A stretch of 15,817 nucleotides of DNA from Chrysochromulina tobinii. Taxonomy: Eukaryota > Haptophyta > Prymnesiales > Chrysochromulinaceae. Shown here one piece after another: positions 1-8,417 of this stretch; position 1 is the stretch's first letter; every line of letters begins with the position of its first letter. Under the pieces are notes generated by a model. That model did no database searches. It saw only the letters and a list, made by a program, of their open reading frames with translations, and was not told where the DNA came from. The stretch covers positions 1 through 15,817 of the forward strand of contig JWZX01002825.1 of NCBI GenBank assembly GCA_001275005.1, written 5' to 3'. Both the position numbers and the translations under genes were made by a program.

Positions 1-630
1 AATGATGCCTGGAGAGTATTGCAGGTCTAAGCTTCAGCGGCACGACTATTGCCCGTGAGGGCTCTCCATCCTTGAACGTTCGCCTGTAGAGGGCATCTTC
101 GAGTAGTTCGTACTTGTCGCATGCTCGCACTCGTTCGTGGTGGGAGATTCTCGCGGAGCCTCGCAGGGCATCGATGACGGCCCTGCAGTCGACATCAGAC
201 AGCTGGTCAGCAAGCGTGGGATCAGTAGTAGGGGCTCGACGATCGAGGGGCTCCCGATCAGGTCTATCCTGCCACGCGAAGCTATCGGCGGGCACTTCTC
301 CCGTCTCCTCTCTGACTGTCAGTAACGATGAGGTCGGTGGTAGTGGCCCACCGTAGTCGACCCAGTTAGTCAACACGGCGGAGGTGACCGAATTGTTTGG
401 GGGCGAGGTGGGTACCCCGCAATCACGAAGGATGCGCGCGACGGCTTGGGCAATGATCGATCGCAACTCAAGTGGGGGCGCGTGGGCGCCATATAGCGGT
501 ACGGAAGGCGATGATTCGATCATGAAGTCGCATTCGACGACCACGGTGCCGAGAGCGGTGTCGATCGGGGTCGATTCGGTGGGGTCGAAGTGTAACTCCT
601 CGAGGGTCAGTGTCGGGCGGAGGCGAACGG
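1..630 (-). pseudogene. Segment A: post-RNase H linker and start of integrase zinc finger (partial)
   Basis: Read on the minus strand from 630 to 1, this segment is an uninterrupted frame of about 210 codons. It corresponds to residues from about 1041 to 1249 of the neighbouring full pol frame. It begins just after the breakpoint with residues like RLRPTLTLEEL and ends at the paired histidines (RHH) that open the HHCC integrase zinc-binding domain, where the window stops. I translated most of it against the right copy and found only substitutions, such as ADYGEP to VDYGGP, and no stops or indels. It has lost continuity with RT/RNase H because the 722-bp block beside it is flipped. I call it a broken gene part rather than a gene; the function of the linker itself is unknown. 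Confidence 0.8.
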
Positions 631-1352
631 GATGGAGATTGGTACTTTCCTCCCGCACCTCAAGATCGCGTACCGTAAGGGAGCCGACAATGGACTCGCC
701 GACCTGCTCAGCAGGTTCACCGCCTTCCACAAGTACATCAAAGTACGGGACGACACCGCCGAGCTGCCTGACGACCTCTTCGAGTACATTGGAGACGCAC
801 CCCTGTTCGTGAGGTCCCCGACCGTTACGGGGAAGCGCTACCTATCCGGGGCCACGTATAAGCTGTACGAGCCAAGGCGCAGAGCGGATGACCCCGACGG
901 ATTCTGGTCCTCCTCCGGAGCACCCGAGATCCCCGGCCGTGGCATGCGGGACAGAGTGTCTGTCGCCGCCGGTAAGGAGGACGAGATGTTCAACCTCGAA
1001 TTCCATACCCACGCCACTTGTGCCCTCAGTCGAAACCCGGATAGGCTGCAGCAGATGGCGCTGCAAGTCGGTAGACTAGTGGACGACCTCCGCCACGACT
1101 CATGCCCCAGCCTAACCAGATGGCTTCGGTACATCGATATCTTCTACAGGGTCACCGGACGCCCGCCGTCTGTGATGCTAGTGGCAGACGGAGACGAGTT
1201 CACAATGCGCGACGCCAGCTGCCTCCTCGCAATCTCCACGCAGGCCGCTACCGAGTTGGGTTGTGTTGTACATCCTGAGGATGTCCATGACACGGCCGAT
1301 ATCCTGATATCGATTGGGTCACCCTTGCGCGCGCTGGGCAGAGCCGAGGCGA
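631..1352 (+). pseudogene. Segment B: inverted block, RNase H C-terminus and linker
   Basis: This block encodes the C-terminal part of the retroelement RNase H and the following linker on the plus strand, while the flanking pieces of the same copy read on the minus strand. An ATG at 632 opens a 244-codon frame ending at 1366. The frame starts MEIGTFLPHLKIAYRKGADN and includes LADLLSRF, the closing RNase H motif of Ty3/Gypsy pol. It differs from residues 801-1040 of the right copy at roughly a dozen positions, for example YIGD/YVGD and DIFYRV/DIFHRV, so it is an independently diverged copy. The last codons (TPSL) come from the sequence beyond the breakpoint. The start codon is an internal methionine of pol, so translation as a separate protein is unlikely. 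Confidence 0.85.
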
Positions 1353-3022
1353 CCCCATCGCTGTAGCCTGGGTGGGGCGATGTGCTTCGTGAGCATGGAC
1401 GTTGCCACCGCCGAGTCGGTGTACACTGTGGTGGGATGGTATGTGATGAGTTCGGCCCAGTGCCTGATGCAAAGTAGGATGGCCCCGGCCTCCTTGTCGA
1501 AGGCGGCATAGTTCTTCTGCGCGTCTATCAGGGTCTTCCAGTAGAATCCGATGATTCGTAGCTCCCAGCCCGCCTTACGTCTCCAGTGATTGTCCAGGGG
1601 GTCCTTACTAGCTGCCTTGGGCTCGTCCCTGCCGTCGTATGAGGGAGGTGGGGGCCCGGGAAATTCTTGGTGCTGCCATTGCATGAGGACACCACCCACG
1701 GCATAATCGGAGGCGTCAGTGCATATCACGAACTCGGCGTTGGGGTCGTCGAATTCGGGGGCGGCAAGAATCGCTGCCTCGTCCAGGTGGTCGACAGTTG
1801 CTTGCCAGGACTGGTTGACGTCCTCCTGTTCATCCTCGTTGAACGACTCAGGTGAGAATTTGCCGTTGCTGACTCTGCTTCTGCTACTGGAGCGGGCCTT
1901 ATGCCTCTTGCACGCGTCTACCATCGGCGCTGTGAGTAATGACACCCTAGGGATCATACGGCGGAGGAACGCGATCGCGCCAAGGAAGGTGCCGGCCTCC
2001 TTGGGATTAGACGGGATCCCTTTACTCATTATCTCTTCGATCTTCGGCTTCTGAAGCTGAAGTCCGTGCGGTGTGGCCACGAATCCGAGGACGTTAACCT
2101 CGGGCAGTAGCAGCTCGCATTTTGCTCCCTTGAGCGACATACCCGCGACCGCCATACGTGATAGCACCCTTTCGAAAAGGTCGACAAAGGCGCCGAAGGT
2201 GGTGGCACGCATGCAAATGTCGTCGATCCACGAAGTGGCGCCACCCTCTCCTCGACCACCGTCGAGGTCCTTGCGTCGGTGGAGTCCCTTGAGGGCGAAC
2301 TGCATACCTCTGGAGTAGCCAGCTGGGTTCCTGGTGAGGCCATACGGTGCGACTCTCCACTGGAACAGGGTACCTCCCATGGCGCTCGGTAGGATGAATG
2401 CCGATTTGTGTCGGCAGCTGTCGGATAGTAAGAACTGGTAGAAACCTCCGGCGGCATCACAGAGTCCAAGGTACTTGAAGCGTCCTCCAAGGCCATACAG
2501 GATGTCAGACTGGGTTCCCAAGCCGCCGGCATCAGGAATGGTGACGGAGTTAACTCTCCGGTAGTCGATGGCGAATTTGATCTTCACGTCGTCGGGCGTC
2601 GAGTCCTTCTTCACTCTGACTAGCGCCGGGGAGGCCCAGTCACTCATGCTAGGTTCTATTAGGCCTGCCTTGAGCAGCTTGCCGATTTCAGCCATGGCGG
2701 CATCTCTGAGTTTCGCAGGTATGGGGTAGGCCGCTTGTGACTGGGGCAGCGAGGTGCCCGTTGGGATATCTATAACCACTAGGTACGATACCCGAGGCAC
2801 CTTCGCGTCTCGAGCCCAGACGTAGTGATAGCGGAGTGCGACCACGTAGAGTTCTCTCTTCTTATCCTCGTGGAGGGGCTGGTATCGTCCATCGGGCATT
2901 CTGGGGAGGTCTGGGTCAATGGCTCCATCTAGGTTGAAGCCAAGGTTCTTCAGGTCTTCGATACCAAACCCCATGGCTATCAGCGGGCGAATCCCACTGA
3001 CAGTCTGGATGGGAGATCTCAA
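1319..3022 (-). CDS. Ty3/Gypsy-like reverse transcriptase and partial RNase H (left copy)
   Basis: A 567-codon open frame on the minus strand; the element-derived part is 2965-1353. It contains the RT palm (FAIDYRRVNSV, LCDAAGGFYQF with the first catalytic Asp, VAPYGLTRNPAGY, and WIDD in place of the usual YxDD). The RNase H active-site region follows (ICTDASDYAVGG, FDKEAGAI, YTDSAV). The final RNase H motif is lost because the frame runs into the inverted block and ends after RWG with about ten unrelated residues. The first 19 or so residues (from 3022 to 2966) are antisense to the protease of the right copy, so the ATG at 3022 is an accident of the junction. Protein differences from the right copy are few and conservative. 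RT chemistry could be intact, but an active Ty3 enzyme normally needs the complete RNase H and integrase, so I regard this as a remnant. Confidence 0.85.
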   Translation of the reverse strand: MRSPIQTVSGIRPLIAMGFGIEDLKNLGFNLDGAIDPDLPRMPDGRYQPLHEDKKRELYVVALRYHYVWARDAKVPRVSYLVVIDIPTGTSLPQSQAAYPIPAKLRDAAMAEIGKLLKAGLIEPSMSDWASPALVRVKKDSTPDDVKIKFAIDYRRVNSVTIPDAGGLGTQSDILYGLGGRFKYLGLCDAAGGFYQFLLSDSCRHKSAFILPSAMGGTLFQWRVAPYGLTRNPAGYSRGMQFALKGLHRRKDLDGGRGEGGATSWIDDICMRATTFGAFVDLFERVLSRMAVAGMSLKGAKCELLLPEVNVLGFVATPHGLQLQKPKIEEIMSKGIPSNPKEAGTFLGAIAFLRRMIPRVSLLTAPMVDACKRHKARSSSRSRVSNGKFSPESFNEDEQEDVNQSWQATVDHLDEAAILAAPEFDDPNAEFVICTDASDYAVGGVLMQWQHQEFPGPPPPSYDGRDEPKAASKDPLDNHWRRKAGWELRIIGFYWKTLIDAQKNYAAFDKEAGAILLCIRHWAELITYHPTTVYTDSAVATSMLTKHIAPPRLQRWGRLGSAQRAQG

Positions 3023-6000
3023 GCTAACTACGTACGCCTACGTATTCCCTCAGCTCAGTGTGGACTGCCTGCTGGGTGTGAACACCCTCTCGAAGAATGG
3101 CATGATTATCGACTGTAACGCTAAGCGCCTCTACGTAGCCGGCACCCCGTCCAACGGTGTACCCATACGCACGGCCCTTTGCGATACTTGCGACAACTGC
3201 CCCCCGACCTCCCGGATACTCGCTTGTACAGAATGCTCACCCGACGATATGCCCAGCCCCCAAACCTCTATGACGTACGATGCTGACAAGAGCGTCCTAC
3301 GAGTCACCTCCCCAGACGGCGATATCGAACTCCCAACCACTCGCTCCGACTTCAACCCGGCGAGACTGAGGCTGGAGAGTGCGATCATCATAGAACCTGG
3401 AAGGCGCGCAGTCCTCGACCCCAGGATCATCGGCCTCGACCCGGATCGCCTAACGCCGACCCTGTTCCGGACAAGCGCAGTCCTCGCCCAACTCGGACTC
3501 CTGTCCCTCGAAGAAACGGTGCATAACCCCACCAGCGCTAAGACGCCCTTTGTGGTCACCAACCCCACTGACCGCCCGATCACATGCCCGGCTAACCTCA
3601 TTTTGGCGACTGAAGCCCGTGCCGAGGCGGAGGGAGAGTTCGCCACACTTGCCGCTGTCCTGGAGGACGATGCTGGCGCCCTACGGGGTGTCGACGATGG
3701 CGGCATCGAAGACCTACGGAACCTGGGCTTTAACCTAGACGGAGCAATCGACCCAGACCTCCCCAGGATGCCCGATGGACGGTACCAGCCTCTCCACGAG
3801 GATAAGAAGAGAGAACTCTACGTGGTCGCGCTCCGCTATCACTACGTCTGGGCTCGAGACGCAAAGGTGCCTCGGGTATCTTACCTAGTGGTCATAGATA
3901 TCCCGACTGGCACCTCACTGCCCCAGTCACAAGCGGCCTACCCCATACCTGCGAAGCTCAGGGATGCCGCCATGGCAGAGATCGGCAAGCTGCTCAAGGC
4001 GGGCCTGATAGAGCCCAGCATGAGTGACTGGGCTTCCCCGGCGCTAGTCAGAGTGAAGAAGGACTCGACGCCCGAAGACGTGAAGATCAAGTTTGCCATT
4101 GACTACCGGAGAGTCAACTCCGTCACCATCCCTGACGCCGGCGGCCTAGGGACCCAGTCCGACATCCTATACGGACTCGGAGGGCGTTTCAAGTACCTCG
4201 GACTCTGTGATGCCGCCGGAGGCTTCTACCAGTTCCTACTATCCGATAGCTGCCGACACAAATCAGCATTCATCCTACCGAGTGCCATGGGAGGTACCCT
4301 GTTCCAGTGGAGAGTTGCACCGTACGGCCTCACCAGGAACCCAGCTGGCTACTCGAGGGGTATGCAGTTCGCCCTCAAAGGACTTCACCGCCGCAAGGAC
4401 CTCGACGGTGGCCAAGGAGAGGGTGGTGCCACTTCGTGGATCGACGACATCTGCATGCGTGCCACTACCTTCGGCGCCTTTGTCGACCTTTTCGAAAGGG
4501 TGCTATCACGTATGGCGATCGCAGGTATGTCGCTCAAGGGAGCAAAATGCGAGCTGCTACTGCCCGAGGTCAACGTCCTCGGATTCGTGGCCACACCGCA
4601 CGGGCTCCAGCTCCAGAAGCCGAAGATCGAAGAAATAATGAGTAAAGGGATTCCGTCCAATCCCAAGGAGGCCGGCACTTTCCTTGGTGCGATCGCGTTC
4701 CTCCGTCGCATGATCCCCAGGGTGTCACTACTCACGGCGCCGATGGTAGACGCGTGCAAGAGGCACAAGGCCCGCTCCAGCAGCAGAAGCAGAGTCAACA
4801 ACGGCAAATTCTCACCTGAGTCGTTCAACGGGGATGAACAGGAGGACGTCAACCAGTCCTGGCAAGCAACTGTCGATCACCTGGACGAGGCAGCGATCCT
4901 TGCCGCCCCTGAATTCGACGACCCCAACGCTGAGTTCGTGATATGCACCGATGCCTCCGATTACGCCGTGGGCGGCGTCCTCATGCAGTGGCAGCATCAT
5001 GAATTTCCCGGGCCCCTACCTCCCTCATACGACGGCGGGGACGAGCCCAGGTCAGCTAGTAAGGACCCCCTGGACAACCACTGGAGACGTAAGGCAGGTT
5101 GGGAGCTACGCATCATCGGATTCTACTGGAAGACCCTGATAGACGCGCAGAAGAATTATGCCGCCTTCGACAAGGAGGCCGGGGCCATCCTACTTTGCAT
5201 CAGACACTGGGCCGAACTCATCACATACCACCCCACCACAGTGTATACCGACTCGGCGGTGGCAACGTCCATGCTCACGAAGCACATCGCCCCGCCCAGA
5301 CTGCAGCGATGGGGGATGGAGATTGGTACCTTCCTCCCGCATCTCAAGATCGCGTACCGTAAGGGAGCCGACAATGGGCTCGCCGACCTGCTCAGCAGGT
5401 TCACCGCCTTCCACAAATATATTAAAGTACGGGACGATACCGCCGAGTTGCCTGACGACCTCTTCGAGTACGTTGGAGACGCACCCCTGTTCGTAAGGTC
5501 CCCGACCGTTACGGGGAAGCGCTACCTATCCGGGGCCACGTATAAGCTGTACGAGCCAAGGCGCAGAGCGGACGACCCCGACGGATTCTGGTCCTCCTCC
5601 GGAGCACCCGAGATTCCCGGCCGTGGCATGCGAGATCGAGCGTCTGCCGCCGCCGGTAAGGAGGACGAGATGCTCAACCTCGAATTCCATACCCACGCTA
5701 CTTGTGCCCTCAGTCGAAACCCGGATAGGCTACAGCAGATGGTGCTGCAAGTCGGTAGACTAGTGGACGACCTCCGCCACGACTCATGCCCCAGCCTGAC
5801 CAGATGGCTTCGGTACATCGACATTTTCCACAGGGTCGCCGGACGCCCGCCGTCTGTGATGCTAGTGGCAGACGGGGACGAGTTCACAGTGCGTGACGCC
5901 AGCTGCCTCCTCGCAATCTCCACGCAGGCCGCTACCGAGTTGGGTTGTGTTGTGCATCCTGAGGATGCCCATGACACGGCCGATGTCCTGATATCAATTG

Positions 6001-8276
6001 GATCACCCTCGCGCAAGCTGGGCAGAGCCGAGGCGACCGTTCGCCTCCGCCCGACGCTGACCCTCGAGGAGTTACACTTCGACCCCACCGAGTTGACCCC
6101 AGTCGACACCGCTATCGGCACCGTGGTCGCCGAGTGCGACTTCATGATCGAATCATCGCCTTTCGCACCACTACGTGGTGCCCACGCGCCCCCACTTGAG
6201 CTGCAATCGATCATCGCCCAAGCCGTCGCGCGCATCCTCCGTGACTGCGGGGTACCCACTTCGCCCCCAAACGATTCGGTCATCTCCGCTGTGTTGACTA
6301 ACTGGGCCGACTACGGTGAGCCACTACCACCGACCTCACCGATATTGACAGTCAGAGAGGAGACGGGAGAAGTGCCCGCCGACAGCTTCGCGTGGCAGGA
6401 TAGACCTGATCGGGAGCCCCTCGATCGCCGAGCCCCTACTACCGATCCCACGCTCGCTGACCAGCTGTCGGATATCGACTGCAGGGCCGTCATCGATGCC
6501 CTGCGAGGCTCTGCAAGAATCTCCCACCACGAGCGAGTGCGAGCATGCGACAAGTACGAGCTACTCGAAGACGCCCTATACAGGCGAACGTTCAAGGATG
6601 GAGAGCCCTCACGGGCAGTAGTCGTGCCGCTGAAGCTTAGACCTGCAATACTCTCCAGGCATCATTTCTCAATGGCCGATGGAGGTGGCCACGTTGGGGG
6701 AGAGACCATGTTCAGGCAACTACGCGCCCATTACTGGTGGGCTGGAATGGAGCGAGAATGTCACTCTTTCGCGGCTGCTTGCGAGAAGTGCGGCAGCACG
6801 AGATCCCAGGCGACCATGTCCGTGCCCATCGGCTCAGCGCCCACCCCTACCAGGCCGTTCGAGGTCATCCATCTGGACCATAAGGGAGAGCTCCCCGAGT
6901 GCGATGGGTACAAGTACGTACTTGCTACCGTCTGCGCACTCACCAAGTTCACTCTATATAACCCGGTGAAGTCAACCACAGCCTCGGAGACCCTCGATGC
7001 ATTGATCACGCATGTGTTCTCTATCTTTGGACCGCCCTTGGTAATCGTAGCTGACAACGGAAGCGCTTTCGCCAACAAGCTCATGGATGCCTCAGAGCAG
7101 TTGTACGGATACCGTATGATACATGTCATGCCCCACACACCGCAGGCGAACGGACTTGCTGAGGCGGCTGTAAAAAAACTGAAGGTTGCCCTCGACCGGC
7201 ACACAAGCGATTACCAAGGATGGAAGCCACTTCTCCCCGCGATCCAGCATTGTGTCAACCAACGATTATCGCGCGACACGCAAGTACCTTTCGTGTCCCT
7301 TTTCGGCTATCCCCCACCGACGCTTGCAGCTTTAGAGCAACCATATTTACTCCCCACCGCCAGCCCGGAGGAACGCACTATCCAAGAGCTCGGATTGCGA
7401 ATGAGGCGAATGCACCTGCGACTCACGAGAGAGCTTGACGATCTCAAGGATGCAGAGACACGACTAATGCCCTCCTCGAAGCCACTCCGGGCAGTACTAC
7501 CGGGAGATAAAGTGTGGCTGAAGTACAGCGATTCGGAGAAGTCGCGTTACATACGTAAACATGGCAAGGGACTCGCCTGGAGGCACGCGTTCACGGTACT
7601 CGCGGCTAAGCCACATGCCGTGTTACTCGAGGTGCCATCGGACGGATCAGTCCCTGATGTACTTCCTTGGCAGTCCCTCAGGAAGTGCAGTTTCGCTGCC
7701 CCCTTCTTCCACGACCCCGAACTTGTGTTGCCAGATGTTGACGAGCATGCCCTGCCGATGACGCCGGAATCGGACACCTTAGTGTCGCCCACCAACACCC
7801 CCACGGTCGCCGATAAATTACCTGCGCTACCGATCGACGATGCGCCAGACGAATGGCACGCGTGGCGTGAGGATAAACTCTACGACATCGAAAGCATCGT
7901 TAGTGCTGAACCATCCGGCCGTGGATGGAAGCTGAGAGTCAAGTGGGAGGGTCACCCCACGATCACCACCGAGCGACTGTCATCCATCGTGAGTCGGGTG
8001 ACCGACCGGCGTATACTGGAGGAGATCGACCTCCGTAAGGCGGAGTACCAGGGTCAGTATGCTACCGTGCCGTCGCCACCCGAGACAGCTACCGTAGTAG
8101 CAACGGCGCCCACTAGGGTGCAGCCCGTCAGGTCTAGTCGGGCTCACCCAGTGTTCTTGCTGTCTACCGACGATAGTAGAGCCGACGCTGCGCTGTTCGA
8201 GTTTGCTTGCTCGATACTGCACGTTGAGTCAGGGAAGAAGACGCAATCCCTGCACCAGTTGGAAGACGTACTCTGA
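2919..8276 (+). CDS. pol: Ty3/Gypsy pol polyprotein: protease remnant, RT, RNase H, integrase, chromodomain
   Basis: Open for 1785 codons; copies element RNA into DNA and integrates it. About the first 16 residues (2919-2965) are antisense to the left copy, so the ATG at 2919 is fortuitous; an in-frame ATG at 2973 lies just inside the element. Domains by residue: protease C-terminal half (about 18-75, SVDCLLGVNTL) without its catalytic DSG/DTG; Cys-rich linker (about 88-106); RT (about 300-560, catalytic Asp 431 and W507-I-D-D510); RNase H (about 670-830, D678, E753, D778, D823); HHCC zinc domain (H1249, H1258, C1288, C1291); integrase core D1320, D1379, E1415 with exactly 35 residues between the last two; a GPY/F-like region (about 1520-1600); chromodomain-like segment (about 1652-1702). 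All catalytic acids of RT, RNase H and integrase are present. The missing 5' part means it is not a complete element. Confidence 0.92.
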   Translation: MAPSRLKPRFFRSSIPNPMAISGRIPLTVWMGDLKLTTYAYVFPQLSVDCLLGVNTLSKNGMIIDCNAKRLYVAGTPSNGVPIRTALCDTCDNCPPTSRILACTECSPDDMPSPQTSMTYDADKSVLRVTSPDGDIELPTTRSDFNPARLRLESAIIIEPGRRAVLDPRIIGLDPDRLTPTLFRTSAVLAQLGLLSLEETVHNPTSAKTPFVVTNPTDRPITCPANLILATEARAEAEGEFATLAAVLEDDAGALRGVDDGGIEDLRNLGFNLDGAIDPDLPRMPDGRYQPLHEDKKRELYVVALRYHYVWARDAKVPRVSYLVVIDIPTGTSLPQSQAAYPIPAKLRDAAMAEIGKLLKAGLIEPSMSDWASPALVRVKKDSTPEDVKIKFAIDYRRVNSVTIPDAGGLGTQSDILYGLGGRFKYLGLCDAAGGFYQFLLSDSCRHKSAFILPSAMGGTLFQWRVAPYGLTRNPAGYSRGMQFALKGLHRRKDLDGGQGEGGATSWIDDICMRATTFGAFVDLFERVLSRMAIAGMSLKGAKCELLLPEVNVLGFVATPHGLQLQKPKIEEIMSKGIPSNPKEAGTFLGAIAFLRRMIPRVSLLTAPMVDACKRHKARSSSRSRVNNGKFSPESFNGDEQEDVNQSWQATVDHLDEAAILAAPEFDDPNAEFVICTDASDYAVGGVLMQWQHHEFPGPLPPSYDGGDEPRSASKDPLDNHWRRKAGWELRIIGFYWKTLIDAQKNYAAFDKEAGAILLCIRHWAELITYHPTTVYTDSAVATSMLTKHIAPPRLQRWGMEIGTFLPHLKIAYRKGADNGLADLLSRFTAFHKYIKVRDDTAELPDDLFEYVGDAPLFVRSPTVTGKRYLSGATYKLYEPRRRADDPDGFWSSSGAPEIPGRGMRDRASAAAGKEDEMLNLEFHTHATCALSRNPDRLQQMVLQVGRLVDDLRHDSCPSLTRWLRYIDIFHRVAGRPPSVMLVADGDEFTVRDASCLLAISTQAATELGCVVHPEDAHDTADVLISIGSPSRKLGRAEATVRLRPTLTLEELHFDPTELTPVDTAIGTVVAECDFMIESSPFAPLRGAHAPPLELQSIIAQAVARILRDCGVPTSPPNDSVISAVLTNWADYGEPLPPTSPILTVREETGEVPADSFAWQDRPDREPLDRRAPTTDPTLADQLSDIDCRAVIDALRGSARISHHERVRACDKYELLEDALYRRTFKDGEPSRAVVVPLKLRPAILSRHHFSMADGGGHVGGETMFRQLRAHYWWAGMERECHSFAAACEKCGSTRSQATMSVPIGSAPTPTRPFEVIHLDHKGELPECDGYKYVLATVCALTKFTLYNPVKSTTASETLDALITHVFSIFGPPLVIVADNGSAFANKLMDASEQLYGYRMIHVMPHTPQANGLAEAAVKKLKVALDRHTSDYQGWKPLLPAIQHCVNQRLSRDTQVPFVSLFGYPPPTLAALEQPYLLPTASPEERTIQELGLRMRRMHLRLTRELDDLKDAETRLMPSSKPLRAVLPGDKVWLKYSDSEKSRYIRKHGKGLAWRHAFTVLAAKPHAVLLEVPSDGSVPDVLPWQSLRKCSFAAPFFHDPELVLPDVDEHALPMTPESDTLVSPTNTPTVADKLPALPIDDAPDEWHAWREDKLYDIESIVSAEPSGRGWKLRVKWEGHPTITTERLSSIVSRVTDRRILEEIDLRKAEYQGQYATVPSPPETATVVATAPTRVQPVRSSRAHPVFLLSTDDSRADAALFEFACSILHVESGKKTQSLHQLEDVL
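3702..6666. repeat. Right arm of large inverted repeat
   Basis: Partner of 1-2965. It lies wholly inside the pol frame of the right copy, from the linker just before RT to the integrase zinc finger. The 736-bp spacer 2966-3701 is single copy and holds the protease remnant and linker. The arms carry several percent substitutions, so they are not a fresh fold-back duplication. Confidence 0.88.
7872..8024 (+). other. Degenerate chromodomain at pol C-terminus
   Basis: The segment beginning DKLYDIESIVSAEPSG and continuing through LRVKWEGHP resembles the chromodomain consensus (YxVExIl..., then VKWkGy). Chromodomains at the integrase end direct chromoviruses to marked chromatin. The Tyr and the Trp of KWEG are kept. 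The position after G is His instead of an aromatic, and the usual TWEP motif is replaced by TTERL, so the aromatic cage is incomplete. Identification is by motif only. Confidence 0.6.
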
Positions 8277-8359
8277 TGAGCTCTCGTACTACTGCGAGCT
8301 CGAGGGGGTGATGATACGTCTCCACCCTCCTTACACTACACCCCAGGGACTCCCACCCT

Positions 8360-8380
8360 CGCTTCGAGTCACTCGAAGCG
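8360..8380. repeat. Perfect 10-bp inverted repeat (hairpin)
   Basis: CGCTTCGAGT at 8360-8369 and ACTCGAAGCG at 8371-8380 are exact reverse complements around a single C. As RNA this would be a 9-bp stem with a 3-nt loop. No U-run follows, so it is not a bacterial-type terminator. It may be a structural element of the 3' end of the pol element or of the leader of the next one. Confidence 0.7.
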
Positions 8381-8417
8381 ATACACCAGAACGACGCGCC
8401 CCAAATCGCCAAGGCGA

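Larger units (their letters stand above)
1..2965 (-). mobile_element. Left Ty3/Gypsy-like pol copy, internally rearranged, runs off left edge
   Basis: This is a copy of the same element as the one at 2966-8276, in opposite orientation. Position x here matches position 6667-x there for 1-630 and 1353-2965. Block 631-1352 instead matches 5315-6036 in the same orientation, at an offset of 4684. In stretches compared by eye, identity ranges from about 89% near the 2,950 end to about 97% near 1,400, mostly through synonymous changes. No net indel is needed anywhere. The copy covers the RT linker, RT, RNase H, the post-RNase H linker and the start of the integrase zinc-binding domain. The rest of integrase must lie left of the window. 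No LTR is visible. The element family is well supported; whether this copy was ever functional as it stands is doubtful because of the inverted block. Confidence 0.9.
1..2965. repeat. Left arm of large inverted repeat
   Basis: The reverse complement matches 3702-6666 base for base with a constant coordinate sum of 6667, apart from the flipped block at 631-1352. The match ends at 2965: bases 2960-2965 pair with 3702-3707 with one mismatch, and 2966-2969 do not pair. The window starts inside the repeat, so the arm may be longer. Confidence 0.9.
2966..8276 (+). mobile_element. Right Ty3/Gypsy-like (chromovirus-like) element, 5'-truncated
   Basis: The element-derived sequence starts at about 2966, within the protease, at the head-to-head junction with the left copy. 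The order protease, RT, RNase H, integrase, chromodomain is diagnostic of Ty3/Gypsy rather than Ty1/Copia, where integrase precedes RT. Gag, the protease active-site half and the 5' LTR are absent. Downstream, a purine run GAGGGGG at 8302-8308 followed by TG at 8309 has the form of a polypurine tract and 3' LTR start. With no second LTR copy to compare, that is only a suggestion. Confidence 0.88.

Noticed and set aside
384-812. 142-codon plus-strand frame spanning the inversion breakpoint at 630
   Set aside because: It is antisense to segment A and then out of frame in segment B; an accident of the rearrangement.
1-6666. Fold-back chimera from amplification, or twin-priming 5' inversion, as the origin of the head-to-head copies
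   Set aside because: The arms differ by several percent, so they are not copies of one molecule made in vitro. Twin priming gives non-overlapping segments and is a feature of LINE insertion, whereas here the same region is present twice in an LTR-type element.
8273-8310. CTGATGAG at 8273-8280 followed by a potential stem, suggesting a hammerhead ribozyme
   Set aside because: The second core box (GAAA) is missing after the stem (GAGGGGG follows) and no suitable cleavage triplet or stem III partner is visible.
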